From JAQCEJ01 sp040881995 (GTDB taxonomy: Bacteria; Planctomycetota; Planctomycetia; Planctomycetales; Planctomycetaceae): DNA of 64,000 nucleotides. Shown one piece after another: positions 27,328 to 36,954 of the stretch; position 1 is the first letter of the stretch; the number at the start of each line of letters is the position of its first letter. The notes below the pieces were generated by a model, which saw only the letters and a program-made list of their open reading frames with translations, searched no databases and had not been told where the DNA came from. Location: assembly GCA_040881995.1 (NCBI GenBank), contig JBBECD010000199.1, positions 1 to 64,000 on the forward strand, read 5' to 3'. The translations under genes were made by a program, and so were the position numbers.

Positions 27328-28962
27328 TCACTTCGTCTTGATCTTTTCCGCCGCGTTATATTCGTCGCACAAGGCGATGATTTTCTCGCGGACTCGGAAA
27401 TAGGCGTCGATGACGCCGGCGTCCCACTGTTCGCCCGCCCTTTCGCGGAAGATGGTTTCGATCTGGTCGAGCGGCATCCCTTTGCGATACGGACGATCGC
27501 TGCCCATCGCATCGAAGCTGTCGGCGACGGCCAGAATGCGGGCCATCAGCGAGATCTCGCGTCCTTTGAGTTTGTCGGGATAACCCTGCCCGTTAAAGTT
27601 TTCGTGATGATTGCGGACGCCCGGCAGAATGCGATGCAGATTTTTCAGCCCCAGCAGAATGTTGTAGCCGATGACGGGGTGCTGTTGGATGTGCGCGAAT
27701 TCTTCCGGGGTCAGCGCATCGTCCTTGCGGAGAATGCGGTCGTCGACGCCGATTTTGCCGATGTCGTGCAGCACGCCCGACAGGTAAATATCTTCGAGGT
27801 CCGTCTGCGGCAGGCCGAGTTCTTCGCCGAGGCAGCGGGCCACCAAAGCCACGCGTTCGCTGTGGCCGCGGGTGTACGGGTCTTTGGCATCGAGCGTCGA
27901 GACCAGCGACTTGACGAAACTGACGAGCAGTTCGTCGTGCTTCGCATAAAGATCGATGTTGCGAACGTGAGTCCCGAGGATAATGGCGACCGACTTGAGC
28001 AGACTCGATTCGACGTTGCTGAAGCACGATGACTCGTGCAGATTGCAACTGATGATCCAGCCGAAGCGATGTTTGCCTTCGGCGACGGGAACGATGATAA
28101 AGTTCCGGAGCTGCGGGAACTGATGTTCGAAGGCCGTTCCCTTTACGTTGTTCTGGATGACCGGCCGGCTCCAGTCGTGCGAGTCGAAATGAGAAATCAG
28201 CCGGGCCAGATCGATTTCGCCGAGCAGCAGATCGCCGTCGAAATAAAACACGGCTTTGTCGTGGTGATCGGCGAGCCAGATCGCGGTGCATTCCGCGCGG
28301 ATGACGCCGTTCATCCTTTTGAGACAGAGCCGGGCCATCTCGGCGGGGGAGCGGGAGATTTGCAGGTTTTGCGTGAGCGTGTGCAGAATATCGATTTCTT
28401 CGTGGTTCCGTTCGAGCTGCAGCGTCAATTGCACCGATTCTTTTTCCATCTGATACACGCGCTGCAACAGTTGCATTCGGTCGATAATGTTCTGCATCAA
28501 GTCGTGCATCAAATCGCAATCGATCACCGGAATCTGACGCCACCAGGCATCGACACGTTCGTCGGCGAGACCGTACTCGGCCGCGGCGAGACTGAGCGCA
28601 TCGGGACAGGTGTCGCGAGCCAGGCTGGCATAACCGACCCCGACAACGGGGCGTTCGTCGATCGGCGTCATCGGGAACAGGCAGAAGGCGATCTCGGCGT
28701 TTAATTCGACCACTTCCAGCGCGCAGGCGTGTAACAGCCGGGCGTGAACGACGTCGGGGAGCACCGGTATCACACGATCGTCAGCGCGGGAGAGGACGAC
28801 TCCGGTTTCGGCATCCACACAGAAAAAAGGCAAACGGGTCCACTGTGAGTATTGCAGCAATTCGCGGTGGGCGTCTTGCCACAGGTCATAATAGCAGGGC
28901 GGCGCGGTCGCCGTGATACCGGCTGCATCCGCGATCGAACTCTGTCTATTCCAAGGGCCCAT
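27328..28962 (-). CDS. HD-GYP domain phosphodiesterase with GAF-like sensor
   Basis: 544 aa. An N-terminal unassigned region (1-150) is followed by a predicted coiled coil (about 155-200), a GAF-like domain (about 200-340) and a C-terminal HD-GYP domain. Key residues are present: His367 in RGHSER, HD at 399-400 in GVLHDIGKIG, His428 in QQHP, and the HHExxxGxGYP motif at 452-462. HD-GYP enzymes degrade cyclic di-GMP. No DNA-binding or receiver domain is attached, so the signal is probably sensed by the GAF part. Monocistronic. Confidence 0.93.
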   Translation of the reverse strand: MGPWNRQSSIADAAGITATAPPCYYDLWQDAHRELLQYSQWTRLPFFCVDAETGVVLSRADDRVIPVLPDVVHARLLHACALEVVELNAEIAFCLFPMTPIDERPVVGVGYASLARDTCPDALSLAAAEYGLADERVDAWWRQIPVIDCDLMHDLMQNIIDRMQLLQRVYQMEKESVQLTLQLERNHEEIDILHTLTQNLQISRSPAEMARLCLKRMNGVIRAECTAIWLADHHDKAVFYFDGDLLLGEIDLARLISHFDSHDWSRPVIQNNVKGTAFEHQFPQLRNFIIVPVAEGKHRFGWIISCNLHESSCFSNVESSLLKSVAIILGTHVRNIDLYAKHDELLVSFVKSLVSTLDAKDPYTRGHSERVALVARCLGEELGLPQTDLEDIYLSGVLHDIGKIGVDDRILRKDDALTPEEFAHIQQHPVIGYNILLGLKNLHRILPGVRNHHENFNGQGYPDKLKGREISLMARILAVADSFDAMGSDRPYRKGMPLDQIETIFRERAGEQWDAGVIDAYFRVREKIIALCDEYNAAEKIKTK

Positions 28963-29579
28963 AGCGTTTTCCAGACGAATTCATTTCAGCCGATCGTGCG
29001 TCCCTTGCAAAGCGGTGTGACTTTGGTGCGTTCTTAAAATTTAGCTCAAAGGTGATGGCTCGCAACAAATAACGCGATTTCTATTAGCGCGTTATCGACC
29101 GTTGCCGGGGTTCTCTTTCGCCAGAGTGGTTTCCGGGATACCGACAGTTTTTCGCTCTTGCGGTCGCAAGCCGCAACCAACCTGTGGCTGATTATCAGCC
29201 AAGAGCGATCGCGTCACCGCAATAAATGCCACAGATTGTTGTAATCCAAATATGTCAGAGAATTTATGATGTGCGAAAAATCGACTTCTTTTCTCGGGTT
29301 CAAAAAGATTTGTTGCGATTGTTGCTGCGAAAAGTTCACTATCAAAAGTCGCGACGCAACTGTTAAGACGATTCTGACGATCGTACGACTTTATCGAAAA
29401 ATTATATTTCATTTCGCAGTATAGACTTGCGCTCTGCATGCAAATGCCGAGAAGTCTGAAGGCGTGATGAAGTTGCTCGCGCCTGACAATGTGCGGGTAT
29501 CCGAAAAACAAAGGGGCTTGTGCTCGCCATTCCGGCGCGGCAAGGAATTCGGCAACGGGTTCGAAACCAATTCCCGTTT
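28963..29579. other. AT-richer intergenic region
   Basis: About 600 bp. An open frame on the minus strand (29092-29673) shows no family signature and its start lies inside the downstream gene, so I do not call it. A short perfect hairpin (tggctgat-t-atcagcca) sits at 29185-29201. Nothing else is recognised. Confidence 0.5.
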
Positions 29580-30473
29580 TCACGCCTGATGGAGCGCGTC
29601 GGGTAAGCCGGTTGAGATCGTGGGGTAAGCCAATTCCACCTGTAAGACGTCGCGGAGCTTGCGATTGGAGCAACGTTTGTTCGTTCCTGACGTTGCGGTT
29701 TTTGCCAGGACCGCCGAATTCGGCAAAGGCTCGAACGTCGGCTCGGGTGCACTTAGAAACCGCGCGAGTGCGCCGTAATAGTCCCGCCTCCTCAGCGGTT
29801 CGTCGTCGACCACCAGATAGGTCTCCCCCGCCGTCCCCCGTTCATCCGCTGCCACGACCGCGCGAACGGCGTCGTCGACATGAATGAGATTCAGCCACGC
29901 CGCGGGATTTCCCCGTATCGGTTCCCCCGCTTGAATCGCGGCTGCGCGGACAACGAGCCGACCGGGACCGTAGATCCCGGCCAGTCGTAAAATCACGCCC
30001 TGGCTTTCGGGATGCGCGCCGAGATGATCCCACAGCAGTTTTTCGCCATCGAGACACGTTCGGCCGTTTTCCTGCGCCGGTTCGCAAGGCGAGGATTCGT
30101 CGACCCACTCACCGTCGTCCTGGCCGTAAACGCTGGTGCTCGAAATGTAGATCAAACGTCGCGGCATCGGCGCCAGTCGGGAGAGGACATTCCGCAATCC
30201 GTAAAGGTACAAGTCATGCATCGTCACCGCCGCCCCGCGGTCGCGGGCCACGGCGTACAGCAGCGTGTCGAAAGGCCGTCGATTATCGTCGTTCAGACAC
30301 GCCAGCGAGGAGGAGTCCATCACATCGCCGACGAGCGGATCGATGCCTTCGGCCCTCAACTCCCCTGCCCGCTCATGAGATCGCGTCAGTGCCGAGACGT
30401 CGTCACCCGCCTCCAGCCATTTTTTGGCGACGCGCCGGCCGAGATAACCGCAACCGATGATGAGTCGTTTCAT
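29580..30473 (-). CDS. NAD-dependent epimerase/dehydratase family protein
   Basis: 297 aa of the extended SDR type. The nucleotide-binding motif is GCGYLGRRVA at residues 7-16, and the catalytic pattern is ISSTSVYG (Ser/Thr and Tyr). The typical Lys four residues after Tyr is not there: YGQDD is found instead, as in the YeeZ-like subfamily. ILRLAGIYGPGR and WLNLIHVDDAVRAVV are family hallmarks. The substrate is unknown. It follows the aldolase gene by 30 bp, probably in one transcript. Confidence 0.85.
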   Translation of the reverse strand: MKRLIIGCGYLGRRVAKKWLEAGDDVSALTRSHERAGELRAEGIDPLVGDVMDSSSLACLNDDNRRPFDTLLYAVARDRGAAVTMHDLYLYGLRNVLSRLAPMPRRLIYISSTSVYGQDDGEWVDESSPCEPAQENGRTCLDGEKLLWDHLGAHPESQGVILRLAGIYGPGRLVVRAAAIQAGEPIRGNPAAWLNLIHVDDAVRAVVAADERGTAGETYLVVDDEPLRRRDYYGALARFLSAPEPTFEPLPNSAVLAKTATSGTNKRCSNRKLRDVLQVELAYPTISTGLPDALHQA

Positions 30474-30503
30474 GTGACTTCCATTGGACGATCATGGCGG
30501 CGC

Positions 30504-31289
30504 TCACGACTTCACCGCGTTCACCGTTTCGAGAAATTGACGCGACTGCTGCATGATGTACTGTTCGGCACAGCCGTAACCGATGGCGCGATATCCCTTT
30601 TCGACGGCCCAGACGGCGTCTTGTGCATCTTTCGCGGGATAGCCCGCGCAGACGCCGTGCTTCTGACACGCCGCCAGAATTTTATCGGCGGCCTCTTGCA
30701 CCAGCGGATGCTGACGTTGCCCCGGCACACCATACGCTAATGCGAGATCGCCGGTGCCGACCCACAACACGTCGAGCCCCGCGGCCGCGATTTCGTCGAT
30801 ATTGTCGAGCGCTTCGATGTCTTCCACGAGCGCTAACAACATCACGGAGTCGTTCATGCGTTCGAAATAACGATCGAGCGGAATCCGTCCCCACAGCGTG
30901 CCGCGGCCCGGCCCGAAGCCTCGTTTGCCGGCGGGGGAGTACAATGCCGCTTCTTTCAGCCGATGGGCGTCGTCGGCAGTGCGGCAGTGCGGAATCAACA
31001 CCCCTTGCACGCCGAGGTCGAGTGCCAGCATCACCGCTTCGGGATCGTTGTTCTTCGGCACGCGAACCATAGGGACCGTTTGGGCGGCGAAGCAACTTTG
31101 CACCATGCGGTCGATCGTCGTGTGATCGAGCGCCCCATGTTCGCCATCCAGGAGCACGAAATCCCAGCCCGCGTAACCGAGCACTTCGCAGATCCCCGGC
31201 TCAGGAAGCCGCAACGAACTGGAGTACACGGCCTGTCCGTTTTTCAGTTTTTCCTTGACCGGGTTCGGGCGGACGTCAATATTCATCAT
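30504..31289 (-). CDS. HpcH/HpaI aldolase/citrate lyase family protein
   Basis: 261 aa. Class II 2-oxo acid aldolases of this family cleave compounds such as 2-keto-3-deoxy sugar acids to pyruvate and an aldehyde. The core motifs are visible: WDFVLLDGEHGALD (catalytic His and Asp), RVPKNNDPEAVMLALDLGVQ, GVLIPHCRTADDA, and ALVEDIEALDNIDEI (metal-binding Glu, usually VQIE or LMIE), then GTGDLALAYG (Asp ligand). In this protein the Glu motif reads LVEDIEA. Two possible start codons (MM); the first is used here. Confidence 0.9.
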   Translation of the reverse strand: MMNIDVRPNPVKEKLKNGQAVYSSSLRLPEPGICEVLGYAGWDFVLLDGEHGALDHTTIDRMVQSCFAAQTVPMVRVPKNNDPEAVMLALDLGVQGVLIPHCRTADDAHRLKEAALYSPAGKRGFGPGRGTLWGRIPLDRYFERMNDSVMLLALVEDIEALDNIDEIAAAGLDVLWVGTGDLALAYGVPGQRQHPLVQEAADKILAACQKHGVCAGYPAKDAQDAVWAVEKGYRAIGYGCAEQYIMQQSRQFLETVNAVKS

Positions 31290-31385
31290 GGGCGCGGCTC
31301 TCGTTGAAGGATTGACTGTGGTCGGCTCATCGGCACGCGCATTTTAATCGATGCGCCCGCGATTGCCTACCGGCCCGTCGGCGAC

Positions 31386-31886
31386 TCATCTGCGTTTTGT
31401 CGGTAACGGCGGCGCCAGCCGCAGAGGTGACGCGAGAATTGCACGCAGCGACTGAATCAGTGGCGAGACAACGTCTTCGGCAGGCGACTGGCGCACGGCG
31501 AGAAAATCTCCGTCGCTGAGACCAAGCAGAAACGCAGCCAATCTCTCGCGGGTTCGGCTAAGAAAAACTGCCAATTCGTCGGCGGTTAAATCGTGCCGCA
31601 GCAGTTCCGTCGCCGTAGGCGTACGATGACGGATCAGTTTTGCCAGCGTACCGCCCTGTGTGCGGAAGAGCGCATCGCGTAACAGCGCCCGGCGTAATTC
31701 CCCCGCGGGGGTGAACTGGTACATCTCATCCGGCGAAAGATAGATCGTCAGGACGCCGTTGCGCCGATAACCGGCGACGACGGCCGCTCCGCCGCCGACA
31801 TTTTCGCGCGGCGATAATTCGACCCGCCGCACAAACGCCGTCGCTTCGGCGTAAAGATCTTCGCGGTCCGATTCATTTCGAGCCAT
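31386..31886 (-). CDS. Conserved hypothetical protein, 166 aa
   Basis: No family recognised. A soluble protein with no signal or membrane helix. It has a charged start (MARNESDREDLYAEATAFVR), a central strand-rich part (GYRRNGVLTIYLSPDEMYQF) and a helical C-terminal half (LTADELAVFLSRTRERLAAF). Codon use resembles its neighbours, so it is probably real. It lies 95 bp downstream of the SulP gene and could be the last gene of the carbon operon or stand alone. Confidence 0.65.
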   Translation of the reverse strand: MARNESDREDLYAEATAFVRRVELSPRENVGGGAAVVAGYRRNGVLTIYLSPDEMYQFTPAGELRRALLRDALFRTQGGTLAKLIRHRTPTATELLRHDLTADELAVFLSRTRERLAAFLLGLSDGDFLAVRQSPAEDVVSPLIQSLRAILASPLRLAPPLPTKRR

Positions 31887-31981
31887 AAAGAATACTCAAT
31901 GGAACGCACGACGTCTGGTTCGCGGCCATACTGCCGTTGTATTGAGTCCGCATGAAATTTGCCAGTCCGCGTCGTACCGGC

Positions 31982-33937
31982 TCAAAACTGATCACGGCGG
32001 ATCGATTCGATCGACTCGACGCTCACCGTCACATGTTCGTTCGGCATGACGTCTTTGCGAAAGTATGCCAGCAATTCTTCGCTGACATCGTACGGCACGA
32101 TCGTTTCAATGCGCACGAGATGGCCGATCGCGGCCGCGTTGGGTTTCGCGAGTTCCCTGCGCCCCGCCCCGCGGCAGGGGATCACCGTATAACCCGAGGC
32201 GCCGGCATCGATAATTCGGGTCACGAGCTGGTCTTCGAGCGATTCGTCCGCGGTAATCGTCAATCGGCGCAGGCGGGCCAGTGAGCGGCGCCGCGCGGCG
32301 GTTTCGTGCTCCGTCGCCGGCTGATGCGAGTCAAGTCCAATGATTTGCAGCGTCAGCCCTTCTTTCTCGAAATCGAGCTGCATTTCTTGCAGTTTTTCCA
32401 TCACGCTGTGATCGACGAGTTTTGTATCCGACAGATCGATGATGATGTTCTGGCGATTCACCAGACCGATTTCTTCGATCTGATTCCGAAACGGAATCCA
32501 GTTGCTGAACACCGCCGATTGGTGTGCGCGAATCAGGCAGGTGGCGTCGTCCTGTTGTTCAATTTCGAGGAACGACTTGAACAGCGATTTGAGCGGCACG
32601 CCGTTGAGCACGTGGATGATCATCTTGACCAGAATTCCGATCGCAATGCCGATCAGCAGGTCGGTCGCCAATACAGCGATGATGGTCGTGATGAAAATGA
32701 CGAGTTGGGCGCGTCCGATGCTGTAACTATGCACGAATTCGGTCGGATGCGCGAGACGGTAACCGGTATACACCAGCATGGCGGCGAGGGCGGCCAGAGG
32801 AATGCGGTGCAGAATGGTCGGAAACAACGCCACGCAGACGAGCAGAAATACGCCGTGCCACATATCGGCGAATCGCGTGCGTGCGCCGTTGTCGATATTG
32901 GCCCGGCTGCGGACGATCTCGGAGATCATGGGGAATCCACCGACCATCGCGGAACAGAAATTAGCGGCTCCTACGGCGATGACATCGCGATCCATGTTGG
33001 TTTTTCGTTTCCAGGGATCGATCAGATCGACCGCCTTGGCGCTCAGCACCGACTCGAGACTCCCGATGATGAAGAACATCAGCACCCACTTCCAAGCCTT
33101 GGGCTGAGAGAGTGCCGAAAAATCCGGAAACGCCAACTCTTCAAACATGCCGAACGCGTGATCGGGCATGCGCACGAGATATTGCTCGCTGAGTTGGTAC
33201 TTATGCCCCTGCAGCGTGTAAGAGTGATTGTGCAACAGATCAAACACGCCGCCTAATGCGATGGCGACAATCAGCACGACCAATTGCGACGGAAAACTCT
33301 TGAGTATGGTGAACTTCTTCTTGGCCAGCGGCCAGAGAACCATGATCAACAGGCTGATCATGCCGATGAACGCGATCGCCGGATTGGCCTCCATGATGAA
33401 GTGCGGAATTTCCCTGAGGAGTTCCAACGGTTCCCCTTTCGCGTCCACTCCCAGCGCGACGGGAACTTGTTTGACGACGATGATGATGCCGATCGCCGCC
33501 AGCATGCCATGCACCGCGGAGACCGGAAAGAATTCGCCGAGAATTCCGGCTCGAAACGCGCCGAACAGAATTTGCAGAACGGCGGCGGCCGCGCCCACCG
33601 CCAATGCCGCCCGGTAGGCGTTCATGTCGAGGTCGGTGAAGCCGCCGGTCGCCCCGTCGCCGCCGAAGTCTTGAATGCAGCCGATGGCGATGACGATCAA
33701 CCCGGCCGCCGGTCCTTTAATCGTCAATTCGGAGTTGCTGATGAAGGTCGTCAGAATCGAACCGATGATCGCCGCGAAAATCCCCGCCAGCGGAGGATAA
33801 CCGCTCGCCAGCGCGATGCCCAGACACAGCGGCAAGGCGATGAGAAAGACAAGGAAGCCGGACGTCAGATCCTGCTTCAAATATTTCTTGAATCCCGCGG
33901 CGTCGCCGCGCGGAACATCATGAAGCGTTGCGGACAT
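31982..33937 (-). CDS. SulP family transporter with C-terminal STAS domain
   Basis: 651 aa with 10-14 predicted membrane helices in residues about 25-440. The SulP signature is in the first third (LPLCLGIALASGYPPLAGIF and GPAAGLIVIAIG), and a STAS domain follows the membrane part (NIIIDLSDTKLVDHSVMEKL). The ends carry extra regulatory-looking segments. SulP proteins move sulfate or, in marine bacteria and cyanobacteria (BicA), bicarbonate with sodium. Its position 27 bp downstream of the DAB genes points to bicarbonate as the cargo, but this is inference. Confidence 0.9.
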   Translation of the reverse strand: MSATLHDVPRGDAAGFKKYLKQDLTSGFLVFLIALPLCLGIALASGYPPLAGIFAAIIGSILTTFISNSELTIKGPAAGLIVIAIGCIQDFGGDGATGGFTDLDMNAYRAALAVGAAAAVLQILFGAFRAGILGEFFPVSAVHGMLAAIGIIIVVKQVPVALGVDAKGEPLELLREIPHFIMEANPAIAFIGMISLLIMVLWPLAKKKFTILKSFPSQLVVLIVAIALGGVFDLLHNHSYTLQGHKYQLSEQYLVRMPDHAFGMFEELAFPDFSALSQPKAWKWVLMFFIIGSLESVLSAKAVDLIDPWKRKTNMDRDVIAVGAANFCSAMVGGFPMISEIVRSRANIDNGARTRFADMWHGVFLLVCVALFPTILHRIPLAALAAMLVYTGYRLAHPTEFVHSYSIGRAQLVIFITTIIAVLATDLLIGIAIGILVKMIIHVLNGVPLKSLFKSFLEIEQQDDATCLIRAHQSAVFSNWIPFRNQIEEIGLVNRQNIIIDLSDTKLVDHSVMEKLQEMQLDFEKEGLTLQIIGLDSHQPATEHETAARRRSLARLRRLTITADESLEDQLVTRIIDAGASGYTVIPCRGAGRRELAKPNAAAIGHLVRIETIVPYDVSEELLAYFRKDVMPNEHVTVSVESIESIRRDQF

Positions 33938-33964
33938 TTGACTCTCGATTTCTGATAGGACGAA

Positions 33965-35440
33965 TTATTCTTGTTCGACGAACAGGCTTTCCAGTTGAGG
34001 CGAAACGTGCGTTACCTGGTGATCGTCAACCGTCGGCGTGAACTCGCGCGGGAAAAGGGCCGAACGTTCGGCCACGAGTTCAATCGCGGCGTGATATCGC
34101 GATGCGACCCCCGGTTGCGGGTACAATCCCCCGCCGAGGATCAATGCCGTCAGCACCAACACGGCGATGCGTTCCGGCCGCCGAATCCGCAAGTCGATCG
34201 TCCCGGCGTGCTGCGTTCCGGTAAAGATGCGGAAATAGGCGTGAAGAACGGCGAGTCCGTTGAGAGCGGTGACGATAACCACCGACGACCCGACGAGCGG
34301 ATAAAACTCGACCGCCCCTTCCACGAGCAGTTCGATCCCCACGAATCCAATCGTTCCGGGAAAACCGATGCTCGCCAGTCCGGTGAGCAAAAAGAACGCC
34401 GCCAACATCGGCATGTGAGCGTACAATCCGCGATATTCGTTCAACGTCACCCGTCCGATGCGGGATTCCACGGACCGCAGCGTCAGCCCGAATCCGACGA
34501 GCGACAGGCCGACCGAGATCCAGACGCACAAAGCGCCCGTCAAACCGATCGCCGTAACCGTCTCGAGCCCGACGAGCACCAGCGATGAATTGCTCAAGAA
34601 GAGATAACAGAAAAATCGCCGTGCTTCTCGCTGCACCAATGCCATGCCCGCGGCGTAGAACGCGGTAAACAGCGACACGATGGCGATGCCGTGCAGCACC
34701 CAGCCGGGCGCGATCGGCAATACCAACCTGACGGCGGCGTATGCGCCCGCCATCGAGGCGACGTACAACAGCGCCGTGCCGAACGTCGCGTGTTCGAACA
34801 GATCGGTCATCCAACAGTGCACCGGGACGATGCCGCTGCGCAGGAGCACGGCCCCCATCAGACAGGAAACGCCCACGATCGATTGCAGGTTGTGGCCGTC
34901 GCTGAACGACCACAGCGTCTGCCCGAGGACCATGAGCGCGACGAACGCCGCCATGTGAATCGTATAGACGCGGGTCGGCTTTCGGCGTTGACGGAGTTCG
35001 AAGAAAGGAGGGATCGTCCCGAGCGTCAAGAGCGCGATGATCATCCACGGATGTTTGCAGCTCAGCGTGGAGAGCAGGATCGCCTCCGACGCCAGGGCCA
35101 TGCCGAAAGAAAAACGCTGCACCTTCGTGCGCAGGGTCGCGAGAATGGTCAGCAGGTGAAGCAAGGCGACTAAAGGCAAGAGCGGCGCGCTCAATTCGTC
35201 GATGACGAACACGTCGTCGCCGAACACGCCGGAAAAGAGATGCCAGCGGTCATGCGCTTCGAACGTATGCAACGTGCCAAAATCCTGCCAGGCGCCGAAG
35301 GCGCACAGTAGTGCCATGCTCGAAATCACCAGGCTCTTCCGGCGTGCGCGATCGGGATCGGGCCGGAGCGAAATCCACAGCGCGCCGACGGCCGATATCA
35401 GAACCGACATTTCCAGCCAGGGAAGATGAAGTTCGCTCAT
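33965..35440 (-). CDS. NuoM-like proton-conducting membrane subunit of the DAB operon
   Basis: 491 aa, about 14 membrane helices. The sequence resembles the complex I antiporter subunits of the NuoM/ND4 kind: GIVPVHCWMTDLFEHATFGT (usually the PxHxWLPDAHxxAP region), YLFLSNSSLVLVG, and LYAHMPMLAAFFLLTGLASI then GFPGTIGFVG. It is the second such subunit in this operon, besides the NuoL-like DabB. The start overlaps the DabB stop as ATGA. Canonical DAB pairs have only one membrane subunit, so this is an extra channel-forming protein; its necessity is not known. Confidence 0.88.
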   Translation of the reverse strand: MSELHLPWLEMSVLISAVGALWISLRPDPDRARRKSLVISSMALLCAFGAWQDFGTLHTFEAHDRWHLFSGVFGDDVFVIDELSAPLLPLVALLHLLTILATLRTKVQRFSFGMALASEAILLSTLSCKHPWMIIALLTLGTIPPFFELRQRRKPTRVYTIHMAAFVALMVLGQTLWSFSDGHNLQSIVGVSCLMGAVLLRSGIVPVHCWMTDLFEHATFGTALLYVASMAGAYAAVRLVLPIAPGWVLHGIAIVSLFTAFYAAGMALVQREARRFFCYLFLSNSSLVLVGLETVTAIGLTGALCVWISVGLSLVGFGLTLRSVESRIGRVTLNEYRGLYAHMPMLAAFFLLTGLASIGFPGTIGFVGIELLVEGAVEFYPLVGSSVVIVTALNGLAVLHAYFRIFTGTQHAGTIDLRIRRPERIAVLVLTALILGGGLYPQPGVASRYHAAIELVAERSALFPREFTPTVDDHQVTHVSPQLESLFVEQE

Positions 35441-36954
35441 AGGGTGTCTTCCCGCGCGGCTGATAAGGGGGGCGTCGACAGGGGCCGCGACGACTCACGA
35501 TCAGCTTCGGTATCCGTCGGCTGGGGTTCAGCCGTCCCGTAACTAACCGCCGCCGGAGCCGGAATCGCGAGCAACGGCGAGGGAGTCGATATCGCGGGCC
35601 CCTCGCTCGAGGGCGTTCCCGAGAGAAAATCGGTCCAGCGCCGTTCCATCGCATTGCACCAGCGGAAGATCCGTACGAAGGGATTGACGATCAATTCATC
35701 GAGCAGATCGTCGAGATAACCCCGTTCGAGAGCCAGCCGGTAAAACCGCTCCCGGACGCCCCGAGGAACGATGCGGCTCCAGAACGACGGTTCCCGCGTC
35801 AGGTGCGATCCGATCGCGTTTTCGAGCAGATGATAATCCCGCAGCAGCGTGGGAGCCCGCAACAATTGCAGCGCTCTCAAGCAGGCGTGGCCGATGATGT
35901 GAATCAGCGCGATATATCGCAGGCCCAGTCCGATTTCGGCGGTGATGATCCCGATCTGGGTCAGCGACGAATACGCCAATGCGCTTTTCACATCCGATTG
36001 CACGCGGGCGCACATCGCTGCCAGTATCGCGGAACAGAGTCCCAAAACCACGATCGCTGCACACAACAAAGGCGAGGCATTCAGAATGGGACTGACGCGC
36101 AGCAGCAGGAACACGCCCAGATGCGCCGACAGGGCGCCGTAAAACACCGCGCTCGACGGAGTCGGGCCTTCCATCGCTCGCGGCAACCAGCCGGAAAACG
36201 GAATTAACGCCGATTTTCCCGCGGCGGCCACCAGCAACAACAGGCCGACGAGCAGCGCCTGCGACGACGTCAACGCCGCTTGCCCGTCAGGCCACGGCGC
36301 CGTGCCCATGATTCCCGCGAAATCGCCCTCGCCCGTCATGTGATGCATAACAACCGCGGCGACGAGAAACGAGGCGTCGGTGATCCGGTAAATCGACCAG
36401 ATGCGCTGCCCGTTTCGCACCGGCGAAGGACGGTCGTGAAAGAACGCGACCAGCAAGGCGGACGACAGACCCACCAGTTCCCAGCCGATGAACAGCGTTT
36501 CGATCGTTCCCGCCAACGCCGCGAGGATCATTCCGAGTAAGAACACGGCGTACATTACAAAGAAGCGGCCGTAGCCCGGTTCGCGATGCAGATAGCGGTT
36601 GGCAAAGGCCCCGATCGTGCCGACGAGCACGAACGTCAAGATCGCGAAAGGAACCGAGAGCCGATCGAACACCAGTTTGAGATGAAAGTGAAAATGTTCT
36701 TGCGGAATGATCATCCAATTGCCGAATTCAATCGGCACGCGCCGCGTTCCGGTCAGCAACATCAGCATCAGAATGCCGACGGATGACGACAACCCCACAA
36801 TGACGGCTCCTTCGGTCCATCGCGAAATGCCCTTTTCGGAAAGGGGCCGCACGAACAATGCCGATAAGCCGAGCACGCTCAACAAGACCGACGGCGCGAC
36901 CACGACGCAGACGCCCAGAAAGTTCATGACCGCATCCAGGGAAACTCCATTCAT
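35437..36954 (-). CDS. dabB: DabB: NuoL-like subunit of the inorganic carbon uptake complex
   Basis: 505 aa from ATG at 36954, which overlaps the DabA stop as ATGA; the open frame to 37455 only runs antisense-like through DabA. About 12-13 membrane helices with NuoL-type motifs: TLFIGWELVGLSSALLVAFF, KSALIPFSGWLPRAMEGPTP followed by SSAVFYGALSAHLGVFLLLR, and VQSDVKSALAYSSLTQIGII. DabB is thought to couple cation flow to CO2 hydration by DabA. The C-terminal 90 residues are a Pro/Ser/Thr-rich tail without helices. Confidence 0.9.
   Translation of the reverse strand: MNGVSLDAVMNFLGVCVVVAPSVLLSVLGLSALFVRPLSEKGISRWTEGAVIVGLSSSVGILMLMLLTGTRRVPIEFGNWMIIPQEHFHFHLKLVFDRLSVPFAILTFVLVGTIGAFANRYLHREPGYGRFFVMYAVFLLGMILAALAGTIETLFIGWELVGLSSALLVAFFHDRPSPVRNGQRIWSIYRITDASFLVAAVVMHHMTGEGDFAGIMGTAPWPDGQAALTSSQALLVGLLLLVAAAGKSALIPFSGWLPRAMEGPTPSSAVFYGALSAHLGVFLLLRVSPILNASPLLCAAIVVLGLCSAILAAMCARVQSDVKSALAYSSLTQIGIITAEIGLGLRYIALIHIIGHACLRALQLLRAPTLLRDYHLLENAIGSHLTREPSFWSRIVPRGVRERFYRLALERGYLDDLLDELIVNPFVRIFRWCNAMERRWTDFLSGTPSSEGPAISTPSPLLAIPAPAAVSYGTAEPQPTDTEADRESSRPLSTPPLSAAREDTL

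Noticed and set aside
29092..29673. A 193-codon minus-strand frame downstream of the epimerase
   Set aside because: Start lies within the epimerase gene in another frame; no motif, ribosome site or domain was found.
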